Assembly: GCA_964520045.1 (NCBI GenBank)
Contig: CAZFMJ010000003.1
Location: 1-64,000, forward strand
Direction: 5' to 3'
DNA: 64,000 nt
Origin: CAZFMJ01 sp964520045
Lineage (GTDB): Bacteria > Elusimicrobiota > Elusimicrobia > Elusimicrobiales > CAZFMJ01
Of this stretch, positions 41,908 through 50,659 are shown piece after piece. The stretch's first letter is position 1. Each line of letters begins with the position of its first letter. The position numbers and the translations under genes were made by a program. Below the pieces are notes generated by a model. It worked only from the letters and a program-made list of their open reading frames with translations. It was not told where the DNA came from and made no database searches.

Positions 41908-43002
41908 TTATTGTTCCCCGTATTTATACCAGGCGGCGCAAGCGCCTTCTGAAGATACCATGCAGGGACCGACTGCGGATGAGGGAGTGCACAATTTGCC
42001 GAATAAGGCGCAGTCTTTGGGCAAAACTTTTCCCATAAGCACCTGACCGCATAGACATCCTTCGGGTTCAGTGGCTTCAATATAGGGAACATCAAAATAT
42101 CTGCCGGCGTCAAATCTAAGATAATTAATGCCGAACACAAGCCCTGATTTAGGGATACCCCCTACGGCGCGCCAGTTTGCGTCCGCAGGCTCAAAAACCT
42201 GTTCAAGAACTTTTAAGGCCGCGACATTGCCCTCAGGCCTGACCGTGCGGGAATATTCAATCTCAATATCAGCCTTATTCCGCTCCCGCTGAATCAAAAT
42301 CCTGTGTATGCCGTTTAAAATATCCAGAGGCTCAAACCCGGCTATAGCGCAGGGGACATGATAATCCCGCGCGACAAATTTATAAGGGACGGTCCCTATT
42401 ATTGCGCTTACGTGTCCCGGAAGCAAAAACCCATGTATTTTATGCGCAGGGTCCGAAAGCACTGCTTTTAAAGCGGGGGGCACAAGCTTGAAAAGAGGCA
42501 GGACAAAAAAATTACCAAGATCCTCTTTTTCAGCTTCAAGCACCGCGGAGCCTATCAGGGGAGCGGTCGTTTCAAAACCCACCCCGAGAAACACTATTTT
42601 TTTATCTGTATTTTCCTTGGCAATCGTCACCGCGTCCAGCGGGGAATACACAATACGCACGTCCGCGCCCGAAATTCTGGCGTCTTCAAGACTGCCCGCG
42701 CTTCCCCTTACTTTCAGCATATCCCCGAAAGTGGCAAGAATAACGCCCGGTTTTTGCGCTATTTTCACGGCCCTGTCGACATCCCCCGGAGCGGTTACGC
42801 AGACCGGGCATCCCGGCCCCGAAAGCATTTTAAGACCTTTGGGCAAAAGCCGCCTCATTCCGCTGGCGGCTATCGCCATAGTATGCGTTCCGCAGACTTC
42901 CATTATATTGATTACGCCGGCGTTTTTAGAAAGCCTGCCTATTTCAGCAAGCGCCCTAGCCGCCATATTCCTGTCTTTCCAGATCCGCCCTTCAATTTGC
43001 AT
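41908..43002 (-). CDS. hypD: HypD, Fe(CN)2CO assembly scaffold
   Basis: A 364-residue HypD, the iron-sulfur protein on which the Fe(CN)2(CO) unit of NiFe hydrogenases is built with HypC. Diagnostic segments are IMEVCGTHTMAIA, LSGPGCPVCVTAPGDVD and GFETTAPLI in the N-terminal half, and AIAGFEPLDIL. The C-terminal cysteine-rich EPEGCLCGQVLMGK, ALFGKLCTP region holds the 4Fe-4S cluster. The last codons (WYKYGEQ) are followed by the fdhA promoter region. The hydrogenase it serves is the mvhAG enzyme 28 kb away. Confidence 0.94.
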   Translation of the reverse strand: MQIEGRIWKDRNMAARALAEIGRLSKNAGVINIMEVCGTHTMAIAASGMRRLLPKGLKMLSGPGCPVCVTAPGDVDRAVKIAQKPGVILATFGDMLKVRGSAGSLEDARISGADVRIVYSPLDAVTIAKENTDKKIVFLGVGFETTAPLIGSAVLEAEKEDLGNFFVLPLFKLVPPALKAVLSDPAHKIHGFLLPGHVSAIIGTVPYKFVARDYHVPCAIAGFEPLDILNGIHRILIQRERNKADIEIEYSRTVRPEGNVAALKVLEQVFEPADANWRAVGGIPKSGLVFGINYLRFDAGRYFDVPYIEATEPEGCLCGQVLMGKVLPKDCALFGKLCTPSSAVGPCMVSSEGACAAWYKYGEQ

Positions 43003-43022
43003 AAATCAATACTCTGGTTATT

Positions 43023-43124
43023 TAGACTGAAGACTATTAGTTTCTTATTTTATACCTTTCCGCCACTACGACGTTGGCGGATCCGCCGTGGTGTTTGGCG
43101 GACAGGCTAACAGCCTTCAGTCTA
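43023..43124. repeat. Inverted repeat between hypC and hypD
   Basis: TAGACTGAAG (43023-43032) and CTTCAGTCTA (43115-43124) face each other. The inner part (43059-43102) is a second set of palindromes built from CCGCCA and TGGCGG. The right arm includes the hypC stop codon. Confidence 0.5.
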
Positions 43125-43367
43125 TCTGCCTAGTGTATCTTCCCACAGCTCTTCTTTTCCGTACATTTCACGGAAAAGGTCAAGGGTTTCCTGCGCGTCT
43201 TTTTCATCCAGAATCTGTATGGCAAATCCCGCATGCACAAGCACATACTCGCCCGCTTTGGCTTCGGGCGTAAGATTAAGCGAGACTTCCCGCAAAACGC
43301 CGCTGAAATCAACCTTTGCGGTCGTGTTTTCTATACTCTTGATTTTCCCCGGTATCGCAAGACACAT
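43122..43367 (-). CDS. hypC: HypC, hydrogenase maturation chaperone
   Basis: An 81-residue HypC. The start is the ATG giving MCLAIPGKI, since the N-terminal cysteine after methionine is required to bind the iron unit. Three extra upstream codons are rejected. VDFSGVLREVSLNL and GEYVLVHAGFAIQILDE complete the OB-like fold. It works with HypD and docks on the hydrogenase large subunit. The spacer to hypD holds an inverted repeat. The stop codon is part of a seven-base repeat-like tract. Confidence 0.93.
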   Translation of the reverse strand: MCLAIPGKIKSIENTTAKVDFSGVLREVSLNLTPEAKAGEYVLVHAGFAIQILDEKDAQETLDLFREMYGKEELWEDTLGR

Positions 43368-43527
43368 ATAATTCATTCTAACAAAAGAAAAGATTTAACC
43401 CAAATATTTTTCGCCGGGGCTGTTGTAACTCACGCTTTTATATTTGTAGTATATTTTTTAAGGATTGGCATAACCCTGATATTGCGGGTTTAAACATCTT
43501 TTTTCCCAATCCGCCTGCGAGGAGAAC

Positions 43528-45381
43528 ATGATAAAAACCCCACAAAAACCAAAAACGATAAAAGAAGTAGATTCTGTAACCATACGCTTTGCCGGAGATT
43601 CCGGAGACGGAATACAGCTTACCGGCAGTCAGTTTGCCACAGCCACGGCTCTGGCAGGCAATGATTTAAGCACCATGCCCGACTATCCGGCTGAAATACG
43701 GGCGCCTGCAGGCTCTCTGGGAGGAGTAAGCGGCTTTCAGGTCCATTTCGGTCCGGATAAGATACTGACGCCCGGGGACAAACCCGATGTGCTGGTGGCG
43801 ATGAATCCGGCCGCTCTGGCTGTAAATATAAAGAATATAGAGCGCGGAGCCATCATACTGGCCAATTCGGACGCTTTTAACGCGCAAACCCTTGAAAAAG
43901 CCGGTTTTAAAACCAATCCGCTTGAAGACGGAAGCCTTGCCAACTACAGGGTATTTCCCGTGGCAATGACAACTTTCACGCAGAAGGCTCTTGAAAAAAC
44001 AAGCCTTACAAAAACGCAGATAGCCAAATGTAAGAATTTCTACGCTCTGGGCATAATGTATTGGATGTACGGACTGCCCATAGAACCGACAATACGGTGG
44101 ATGGACCAGAAATTCAAGAAAACCCCGGAAATGGCGCAAGCCAACAAGCTTGCCCTCACTACAGGCTATGATTTCGCGGAATCCACTGAAATTTTTGACG
44201 CAAAATACACGGTAAAAAAGGCCCCCGCTCCGCCCGGCAAATACCGCAATGTCACAGGCAATGAAGCGGCGGCGCTTGGTCTTATAGCGGCGGCAAACAG
44301 GGCAAAACGCGGTCTTTTCTATGCTTCCTATCCCATAACTCCGGCTTCCGAAATACTGCAGGAAATATCAAAAAGAATAACACCGTCCGTTAAAGTGCTT
44401 CAGTGCGAAGATGAAATAGCCTCCGTCTGCGCGGCCATAGGCGCGTCTTTCGCGGGCAGTCTGGGAGCAACCGGAACAAGCGGTCCCGGCCTATCCCTTA
44501 AAACGGAGGCCATAGGCCTCGCCGTAATAGCCGAACTTCCGCTGGTCATAGTCAATGTCCAGCGCGGAGGCCCGTCCACGGGTCTTCCCACAAAAACCGA
44601 GCAGGCTGACCTGCTTCAGGCCGTTTTCGGCCGGCACGGCGAATCGCCGGTGGTGGTGCTGGCGGCCTCCACATCCGCGGAATGCTTTACGCTGGCCGTT
44701 GAGGCAAGCCGGATAGCCATGAAATATATGACTCCCGTTATACTGCTGTCGGACGGCTATCTGGCAAACACTTCGGGCCCGCTCAAAATACCGTCATTGA
44801 ACGAGCTTCCGCAATTTGAGAATCCGCCCCTGCCCGACCCCGAAAAATTTGCGCCCTACATGCGCGATCCGGACACACTGGCAAGACCGTGGGCCGCGCC
44901 CGGCACGGCGGGCTATGAACACCGCATAGGCGGTCTGGAAAAAACAGATATCACGGGAACTGTTAGTTATGACGCCGATAATCATGAAATAATGATGCGA
45001 AAGCGCGCTGAAAAAATAGCCGGAGTAGCGAGAGAAATACCGGCCACTAAAGTTCTGGGACCCGCCGAAGGAGACCTGCTGGTCATAGGCTGGGGTTCCT
45101 CCTACGGCGCCATAACCGCCGCTGTCACCGAATGCCAAAAGAAGGGAATGCATGTCTCTTCCGCTCATGTGCGCCACTTAAACCCGCTTCCTCCTGATTT
45201 GGGCTCGGTGCTCAGGCGCTTCAGAAGAGTGCTCGTGCCGGAGGAAAATCTCGGCCAGTTCAGTTTCATTCTGCGCTCCCGCTATCTTGTCGACACGATC
45301 CAGCTTAATAAGGTCAAAGGACAGCCGATAAAGATAGAGGACATAAAAAATAAAATCCAGGAATTGCTCTCAACGAGGTAA
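43528..45381 (+). CDS. korA: 2-oxoacid:ferredoxin oxidoreductase, fused gamma-alpha subunit
   Basis: A 617-residue subunit with the gamma domain first (RFAGDSGDGIQLTGSQFATA, residues about 15-210) and the alpha domain after it (YASYPITPASEILQEIS and later the GPGLSLKTEAIGLA region). It oxidises a 2-oxoacid, most likely 2-oxoglutarate, with CoA and reduces ferredoxin, together with KorB. The seven-base spacing to korB marks an operon. GAGGAGAAC precedes the start. The enzyme may run in either direction. Reduced ferredoxin links it to the Hdr complexes. Confidence 0.9.
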   Translation: MIKTPQKPKTIKEVDSVTIRFAGDSGDGIQLTGSQFATATALAGNDLSTMPDYPAEIRAPAGSLGGVSGFQVHFGPDKILTPGDKPDVLVAMNPAALAVNIKNIERGAIILANSDAFNAQTLEKAGFKTNPLEDGSLANYRVFPVAMTTFTQKALEKTSLTKTQIAKCKNFYALGIMYWMYGLPIEPTIRWMDQKFKKTPEMAQANKLALTTGYDFAESTEIFDAKYTVKKAPAPPGKYRNVTGNEAAALGLIAAANRAKRGLFYASYPITPASEILQEISKRITPSVKVLQCEDEIASVCAAIGASFAGSLGATGTSGPGLSLKTEAIGLAVIAELPLVIVNVQRGGPSTGLPTKTEQADLLQAVFGRHGESPVVVLAASTSAECFTLAVEASRIAMKYMTPVILLSDGYLANTSGPLKIPSLNELPQFENPPLPDPEKFAPYMRDPDTLARPWAAPGTAGYEHRIGGLEKTDITGTVSYDADNHEIMMRKRAEKIAGVAREIPATKVLGPAEGDLLVIGWGSSYGAITAAVTECQKKGMHVSSAHVRHLNPLPPDLGSVLRRFRRVLVPEENLGQFSFILRSRYLVDTIQLNKVKGQPIKIEDIKNKIQELLSTR

Positions 45382-45388
45382 ACCAAAC

Positions 45389-46417
45389 ATGAAAAATGCT
45401 CAATCAGCTCTAACAGCAAAAGATTACGCTTCAGACCAGCGGGTGAAATGGTGCCCGGGATGCGGCTGTTATTCCGTGCTTGCCCAGGTGCAAAAAAATC
45501 TCGCTATGCAGGGGGTGCCTCCTGAAAACTGCGTGTTCATTTCCGGCATAGGCTGTTCCAGCCGGTTTCCATATTACATGGGCACGTACGGCTTCCATAC
45601 CCTTCACGGGCGCGCCCTTCCCATTGCCACCGGAGTAAAGCTGGCCAATCCGGCGCTGTCCGTATGGGTCATAACCGGAGACGGGGACGGACTCGCCATA
45701 GGCGGAAACCACATGTTTCACGCCTTGCGGCGCAATGTGGGCGTGAAAATAATTCTTTTCAACAACAGGATTTACGGTCTCACGAAAGGGCAGGCCTCTC
45801 CCACCTCAAAGCTGGGCACAAAGACCAAAACCTCTCCTTACGGAACCATAGAAAGACCGGTCAATCCCCTGCGGTTTGCCATAGGCGCGGAAGCCACCTT
45901 TGTGGCGCGCTCTGCGGCGTCAGACCCCGCGCATCTCCTCCAGATGCTTGACAGGGCGGCTAAACATAAAGGAACCGCCTTTATTGAGGTATATCTTGAC
46001 TGCGAGGTATTTTCCGACGGCGAGTTTGCGGGCATAATGGACCCGCAGATACGGGAAGATAATCTTCTGCGGCTGGAGCACGGCAAACCCCTTGTTTTCG
46101 GCAAGAACAAAAACAAAGGCATCGTCATGGAAAACTGCGCTCCCAAAACAGTGGAATTTGACGCCGGCAAACCGCCTTCAACCATAATGAGACACGATGA
46201 AAAAGCTCCGCCCGAACATGCCTTCCAGCTCACCAGATTCGCTCCGCCCGAATTTCCCGTGCCCGTCGGCGTATTCAGGCAGACCGACGAGCTTTCTCAT
46301 GAGGAAAAAATGGCGGAACTTACAAAAGCGGCGGCTAAACCCGGAGGAGACACTCTTGAGGCCCTGCTCTCAGGACCGGACGCATGGGAAATTAATCCTT
46401 CGACTCCCAAGTCTTAA
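45389..46417 (+). CDS. korB: 2-oxoacid:ferredoxin oxidoreductase, beta subunit
   Basis: A 342-residue thiamine-diphosphate subunit. The cluster cysteines begin in KWCPGCGCYSVL and GIGCSSRFPYY. The TPP motif is GDGDGLAIGGNHMFHALRR, followed by the NNRIYGLTKGQASPTS segment that is typical of 2-oxoglutarate and branched-chain enzymes. The C-terminal 90 residues, with several prolines (APPEFPVPVGVFRQT), vary among family members. No separate delta ferredoxin gene is present. It ends before a pair of hairpins facing tatD. Confidence 0.9.
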   Translation: MKNAQSALTAKDYASDQRVKWCPGCGCYSVLAQVQKNLAMQGVPPENCVFISGIGCSSRFPYYMGTYGFHTLHGRALPIATGVKLANPALSVWVITGDGDGLAIGGNHMFHALRRNVGVKIILFNNRIYGLTKGQASPTSKLGTKTKTSPYGTIERPVNPLRFAIGAEATFVARSAASDPAHLLQMLDRAAKHKGTAFIEVYLDCEVFSDGEFAGIMDPQIREDNLLRLEHGKPLVFGKNKNKGIVMENCAPKTVEFDAGKPPSTIMRHDEKAPPEHAFQLTRFAPPEFPVPVGVFRQTDELSHEEKMAELTKAAAKPGGDTLEALLSGPDAWEINPSTPKS

Positions 46418-46443
46418 GGCCCGAGTAACATTGAAGGAGTTCG

Positions 46444-46514
46444 CTCAGGATTAATACGCTTAATACTGAGCAGCCGCAAACACATCTTTCTTATGATTAA
46501 GGAAAAGGATGTGA
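46444..46514. terminator. Two hairpins between convergent korB and tatD
   Basis: GCTCAG (46444-46449) pairs with CTGAGC (46467-46472) with ATTAA/TTAAT inside. CACATC (46482-46487) pairs with GATGTG (46509-46514). They probably end transcription from both sides. Confidence 0.5.
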
Positions 46515-46515
46515 C

Positions 46516-47340
46516 TTACGCGCTGTCGAATGTATTAAAAAATAAATCACTGCAGTTTTTAAAAGTAATTTCAGCAACCGATTCGACCCTTACGCCTAAT
46601 GCCTGAGCAAGAGCGCAAGCTATCTCGGGCAGACGCGAAGGGTCGTTTCTTTTCCCGCGTATTGACTGGGGAGGGAGGTAGGGGCAGTCTGTTTCCAGCA
46701 CTATTTTTTCAAGTCCGGCCTTTTTTGCTATATCCCTGAGTTCATTGTTTTTTGGATATGTTATGGTCCCGTTTATGCCCAAAGCAAGCCCCATATCCAA
46801 AGCCCGGAATGCGTCTTTCTGCGTTCCGGAAAAACAGTGAAGCACGCCTGAAAACCGCGCATTTTTAAATCCTTTCCAATCAGCGCCTATAATTTCAAGC
46901 AGATCCGAGTAGGCATTCGCCTCTTTTTCAGGATTACTTCCGTTCCTGCAATGGAATATAACAGGTCTGCGCAGTTCATCGGCGATTTTCAGCAGACGCG
47001 AAAAAACTTCTTTCTGCATGTCTTTGGGATGTTTTGTCCGGGCATAATCCAGACCTATTTCTCCCAAAGCTGTTATTTTGTGCTCGCCGAATATTTTTTT
47101 TAATTTTGCCTCTGTTGAAGGATTAAACAAATCGCAGCCATGCGGATGCAGCCCAAGGGCGCAGAATATTTTGTCCGGATATTTTCCGGACAAGCCGATA
47201 ACATTGTCCCAGTCGGACGGGAAGCATCCTATTTCAATTATTTTTGTCACGCCCGCGGAAAACACATCCGCCACAACCTCGTCCCTGTCGGAGTCAAAGG
47301 CGGAATCGCAAAGATGCGCATGTGATTCAAATAGTTCCAT
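46516..47340 (-). CDS. tatD: TatD-family metal-dependent hydrolase/DNase
   Basis: A 274-residue TatD protein of the amidohydrolase superfamily. Metal ligands are visible in ESHAHLCD, ALGEIGLDYA, PVIFHCRNG and LHCFSG, with LETDCPYLPP at the end. Family members act as 3'-5' exonucleases on DNA or RNA. The start at MELFESHAHL is supported by a TATTAT box ending six bases before the ATG and by the lack of a ribosome site, so the message looks leaderless. It is divergent from the RNA ligase gene. Confidence 0.9.
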   Translation of the reverse strand: MELFESHAHLCDSAFDSDRDEVVADVFSAGVTKIIEIGCFPSDWDNVIGLSGKYPDKIFCALGLHPHGCDLFNPSTEAKLKKIFGEHKITALGEIGLDYARTKHPKDMQKEVFSRLLKIADELRRPVIFHCRNGSNPEKEANAYSDLLEIIGADWKGFKNARFSGVLHCFSGTQKDAFRALDMGLALGINGTITYPKNNELRDIAKKAGLEKIVLETDCPYLPPQSIRGKRNDPSRLPEIACALAQALGVRVESVAEITFKNCSDLFFNTFDSA

Positions 47341-47426
47341 GGCAATATAATACAAAAAACTCACAATGCAATATTATGATAGAATACTGGCTCGACTAAC
47401 GACGGGGAAATATCCGGAGGAATAAA

Positions 47427-48449
47427 ATGAAACGCGAACTTGCCTCAATTCAAAAGATATTAAACATTACGGGGATAGACGGAGCGGATAAAATAGAATT
47501 GGCGCACATACTGGGCTGGCAATGCGTTGTGAAAAAAGGGGAATTTAAAACCGGTGATTTATGTGTTTACTGCGAAGTTGATTCCGTTTTACCCGAAGGG
47601 AATCCGCACTTTGAATTCCTGCGCGAAAGATGCTTCAGGGACAACGGCGCGCAAAAAGGCTTCCGCATCAAAACGATACGCCTGCGCAAACAAATCAGCC
47701 AGGGGATTGCGTTTCCATTGTCTATCCTTGCCCCCGGTGAATACAAGGACGGAGACCCTGTCACCAAAATACTTGGAGTAGTCAAATGGGATCCCCCTGT
47801 TCCGGCGGCGCTTGCGGGCGAGGTTCTGGGTGAGTTCCCGTCATTCATTCCTAAAACCGACGAGCTGCGCATCCAGTCGGCGCCCGAAACCTTAGATGAA
47901 CTCAAAGGCAAAAAGGTCTATATAAGCGAAAAGGTTGACGGCACCAGCGCTACTATATATTTCAACAGCGGAGATTTCGGCGTATGCAGCCGAAATCTTG
48001 AATTAAAAGAAACCGAAAATAATGCTTATTGGAAAGTTGCCAAAAGACTGGATGTTGCGAATAAGCTCAAAACCTTTGGAAAAAATATTGCTATACAGGG
48101 TGAACTGGCAGGACCGGGCGTGCAAAAGAATTTACTGCGTCTGCAGGATTTGGAAATATTTGTCTTTAATATTTTCTTTTTGGACGAACGCCGGTATTGC
48201 GGTTTTTCCGAACTCAAAGAGCTGGCGGACAAATTCGGCTTAAAAACAGTGCCTGTTCTGTCTAAAGATATTGAATTTAGTTTTACCTTAGACCAGCTTC
48301 TGGAAATGGCAAAAGGCAAATATGCCGGCACAAGCAATGACAGGGAAGGCATTGTTATACGTACGATGACGGAAACGCATTCCGAGGCCATGAAAGGAAG
48401 AATGTCATTTAAAGTATTGAATAATGACTTTCTTGCTAAAGAAGAATGA
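47427..48449 (+). CDS. RNA ligase, DraRnl (Rnl5) type
   Basis: A 340-residue ATP-dependent RNA ligase like the Deinococcus DRB0094 enzyme. An N-terminal OB domain (about residues 1-120, WQCVVKKGEFKTGDLCVYCE) precedes the nucleotidyltransferase domain. The adenylated lysine is Lys169 in SEKVDGTSATIY (motif I). AIQGELAGPG, FVFNIFFL and REGIVIR are the later motifs, and the last lysine motif is SFKVLNN. Such enzymes seal 3'-OH/5'-phosphate nicks in RNA held on a template. GGAGG precedes the start. The stop overlaps the rlmN start codon, which couples the two. Confidence 0.87.
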   Translation: MKRELASIQKILNITGIDGADKIELAHILGWQCVVKKGEFKTGDLCVYCEVDSVLPEGNPHFEFLRERCFRDNGAQKGFRIKTIRLRKQISQGIAFPLSILAPGEYKDGDPVTKILGVVKWDPPVPAALAGEVLGEFPSFIPKTDELRIQSAPETLDELKGKKVYISEKVDGTSATIYFNSGDFGVCSRNLELKETENNAYWKVAKRLDVANKLKTFGKNIAIQGELAGPGVQKNLLRLQDLEIFVFNIFFLDERRYCGFSELKELADKFGLKTVPVLSKDIEFSFTLDQLLEMAKGKYAGTSNDREGIVIRTMTETHSEAMKGRMSFKVLNNDFLAKEE

Positions 48450-49480
48450 GATTTGATCTTATAGAAGATTTTGCCCGAAAAAACAGCTGGCCTGAGTACA
48501 GGCTGACGCAGATTTCCGGCTATATCTTCAAAAAAAGCATCTCCTCATGGGATGAAGCGGTGTCTCTTCCTGCTGATTTAAGAACCGAACTTAAAAAAAA
48601 CTTCGGCATTCTTTCATTTTCCGCCCAGCAAACGCTTCGTTCAAAAGATTTACGGGCAAAAAAAGCCCTGTTAAAACTTGAGAAAGACGGCCTTAACATA
48701 GAGACGGCGCTCATACGGCCGATGCCGGACAAATGGTGCGCCTGCCTGTCAACTCAGGCCGGCTGTCCGATAAAATGCCCCTTCTGTGCCACCGGTCGGT
48801 CGGGATTTGCGCGAAATTTAAGCGCGGAAGAGATATGCGATCAAGCGCTTTTCTGGAATCAGGTTATAACAAAGGAAAACATAGCCAAACGCCTGTCCAG
48901 CATAGTTTATATGGGAATGGGCGAACCCTTTTTTAATTACGGGGCGCTTTCTAAAAGCATAAAGCTTTTATCTTCTCCCGACTTGTTCGGGTTGGGCCAA
49001 AGGCATATTTCGGTATCAACCGCGGGCCACATGCCGGGAATACTTCAGCTTGCCAAGGATTTTCCGCAAGTTAATCTTGCGGTATCCCTTCATTCGGCGG
49101 ATGACAGACTGCGCGACAAGCTCGTGCCCATAAACAGGACCTTCGGGCTTAAAAATCTCAGACACTGCCTGAACGACTATATAAAAATTACAAACCGGCG
49201 AGTGTTTATAGAATATGCGCTTATGTCGGAGGTAAACGATTCAAAAAAAGACGCGGAAGTTCTGGCTGAATGGATAAAATCTTTAAATGACGGAAAGCTT
49301 CTGCATGTGAATTTACTGCAGTGCAACGAAACGTCCGGCTTCTACAAGCCGTCTTCGGACGACAAAATGAAAACCTTTTCCAATATGCTCAAAAGAGTAA
49401 AAATCCCCGTCACCATCCGCAAAAGCCTCGGCTCGGATATAAAAGCCGCCTGCGGGCAGCTTAGAAATCATCCTCAGTGA
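48446..49480 (+). CDS. rlmN: RlmN, 23S rRNA (adenine-C2)-methyltransferase
   Basis: A 344-residue radical SAM methyltransferase that methylates A2503 of 23S rRNA and often A37 of tRNA. The SAM cluster motif is CPIKCPFC, the following GMGEPFFNY is a family segment, and the catalytic cysteine is in the late SDIKAACGQL. It starts within the stop of the RNA ligase gene (ATGA). Its last codons are copied in a tandem duplication downstream, so the 3' end has been involved in a repeat event. Confidence 0.93.
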   Translation: MRFDLIEDFARKNSWPEYRLTQISGYIFKKSISSWDEAVSLPADLRTELKKNFGILSFSAQQTLRSKDLRAKKALLKLEKDGLNIETALIRPMPDKWCACLSTQAGCPIKCPFCATGRSGFARNLSAEEICDQALFWNQVITKENIAKRLSSIVYMGMGEPFFNYGALSKSIKLLSSPDLFGLGQRHISVSTAGHMPGILQLAKDFPQVNLAVSLHSADDRLRDKLVPINRTFGLKNLRHCLNDYIKITNRRVFIEYALMSEVNDSKKDAEVLAEWIKSLNDGKLLHVNLLQCNETSGFYKPSSDDKMKTFSNMLKRVKIPVTIRKSLGSDIKAACGQLRNHPQ

Positions 49481-49707
49481 TCAGCGGGTACCTCCGGAGC
49501 GACAGCAAAGGAGGTGCCAGCTCACCCCATTCTTTCCTTAACAGCATTGAGAATGGGGCGACCCAAACTCACTACCTTCAAGGTTTTGTTTGGGACGGAA
49601 ATCATCCTCAGTGATCGGCGGGTACCTCCGGAGCGACAGCAAAGGAGGTGCCAGCTCACCCCATTCTTTCCTTAACAGCATTGAGAATGGGGCGACCCAA
49701 ACTCACT
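49464..49707 (+). repeat. Tandem duplication of a three-hairpin element behind rlmN
   Basis: A 134-base unit starts inside the rlmN 3' end (49464). It is followed by a partial second copy (49598-49707) with one mismatch (A at 49483, G at 49617). Three hairpins fit the first unit: GGTACCTCC with GGAGGTGCC, CCCCATTCT with AGAATGGGG, and CCCAAAC with GTTTGGG. The second copy lacks the last arm. Either a structured RNA or a repeat element is possible. Confidence 0.7.
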
Positions 49708-49713
49708 GCTTTT

Positions 49714-49770
49714 TCCGCCTCTCTGCTTTTGGCAGAGGGCGAGATCCCGCCGGACTATGCGGCGGAAAAG
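49714..49770. repeat. Nested palindrome, third copy of the tRNA-end element
   Basis: CTCTCTGC...GCAGAGGGCGAGATCCCGCC fits the element at the two tRNA-Ser ends. Here the outer arms are CTTTTTCCGCC and GGCGGAAAAG. It has diverged more than the other two copies. Confidence 0.55.
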
Positions 49771-49808
49771 ACTGTTTGGGGCCGTTTAGCTATCCCGTCT
49801 GTATGCCC

Positions 49809-49855
49809 GCTGTCTACTATCTGCCTTCTACTATCTGCTGCCTATCTATAGCTTT
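49809..49855 (-). repeat. Seven-base repeat array at the end of a secreted protein gene
   Basis: On the minus strand: ATAGATAG, then GCAGCAG, ATAGTAG, AAGGCAG, ATAGTAG, ACAGCGG. It is a looser relative of the NGGTARA arrays. The stop codon of the 49842 gene lies at its start. Confidence 0.45.
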
Positions 49856-50324
49856 CTAATCTTCTGAACTTCAAATCAACTCTCTCAGTAAGAATTTTCA
49901 GTTCGGGAATGCTAACCTCGATGCGGACGCACGTCTTTATGAGTAGAGCCCTTTTGAAATACTCAAGAGCGCGGACAATGGCAATATCCGAAGCTCCGTC
50001 TAAAACCTCCAGATTGTCTTTGAGTAGTTTCTTTTCTACGGAATTCAAATTTTCAAGGGGACCGGAACCCGCCAAATCATAAATCACATTGAACGCATGA
50101 TTTATTTTCGCCAAAACCTGAGGAGGCACCGGCGGAGTAATGATCGGCGGATATGGAAAGGGCGAAGGCGGGGGAGGAGGCGGAATAAACGGATTTCCGA
50201 CGGCGGACAAGCCGTCTGCCGCAGACTGCGCCTTTTCAAAAACCGTCAAATTCCCGGCATGAGCCATAGCCAAATTCAATGACATCACTGCGGGAATCAA
50301 TACTGCTAATTTGCTTTTTTTCAT
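49842..50324 (-). CDS. Exported proline-rich protein of unknown function
   Basis: A 160-residue protein with a signal peptide cleaved at AHA-G (about residue 23). A proline-rich linker (NPFIPPPPPPSPFPYPP, residues about 44-60) precedes a helical C-terminal half (ASDIAIVRALEYFKRALLIKT). It may span the periplasm or anchor to the wall, but no domain is recognisable. GGAGACAAA precedes the start. The gene ends within a seven-base repeat array. Confidence 0.5.
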   Translation of the reverse strand: MKKSKLAVLIPAVMSLNLAMAHAGNLTVFEKAQSAADGLSAVGNPFIPPPPPPSPFPYPPIITPPVPPQVLAKINHAFNVIYDLAGSGPLENLNSVEKKLLKDNLEVLDGASDIAIVRALEYFKRALLIKTCVRIEVSIPELKILTERVDLKFRRLESYR

Positions 50325-50446
50325 TTTGTCTCCTTTTCTTTTGTCATGCCCAAACGTCGTTACCGGCTTGTCCGCGTCCCGCCCTGAGGGACAGTCCCGT
50401 CCTTTGAATTATCGGAATGGGACGTCCTGCGGGACATCGTATAAAA

Positions 50447-50617
50447 CTACGGCAAATGAACCTTGAAAGGCGAAACACTAACCACTTTGTTGTTTTTCCA
50501 AATAACAAGCGGTATCTTGGTTTTGCGATGTTCAAGAATAACCTCAGCAACAGCTTCGCGCATAGCCAATTCGGCTTTTTCACTGATATTAAGCCTTTTT
50601 TTAGCGGCACGTTTCAT
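50447..50617 (-). CDS. Small basic protein, possible antitoxin-like partner
   Basis: A 56-residue protein: MKRAAKKRLNISEKAELAMR, then a helix EAVAEVILEHRKTKI, then PLVIWKNNKVVSVSPF. GGAGG lies before the ATG. It has a charged helix followed by a two-strand end, a shape common in small proteins found near toxin-antitoxin pairs. I cannot name a family. The overlapping frames on the other strand have no ribosome sites and are rejected. Confidence 0.55.
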   Translation of the reverse strand: MKRAAKKRLNISEKAELAMREAVAEVILEHRKTKIPLVIWKNNKVVSVSPFKVHLP

Positions 50618-50659
50618 TTTACGGTTCCTCCCATGCGCGAAAATACAGGAAGCGGTTAT

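Noticed and set aside
49590..49859. Plus-strand frame across the tandem repeat
   Set aside because: It is made of repeat sequence and low-complexity residues and has no ribosome site.
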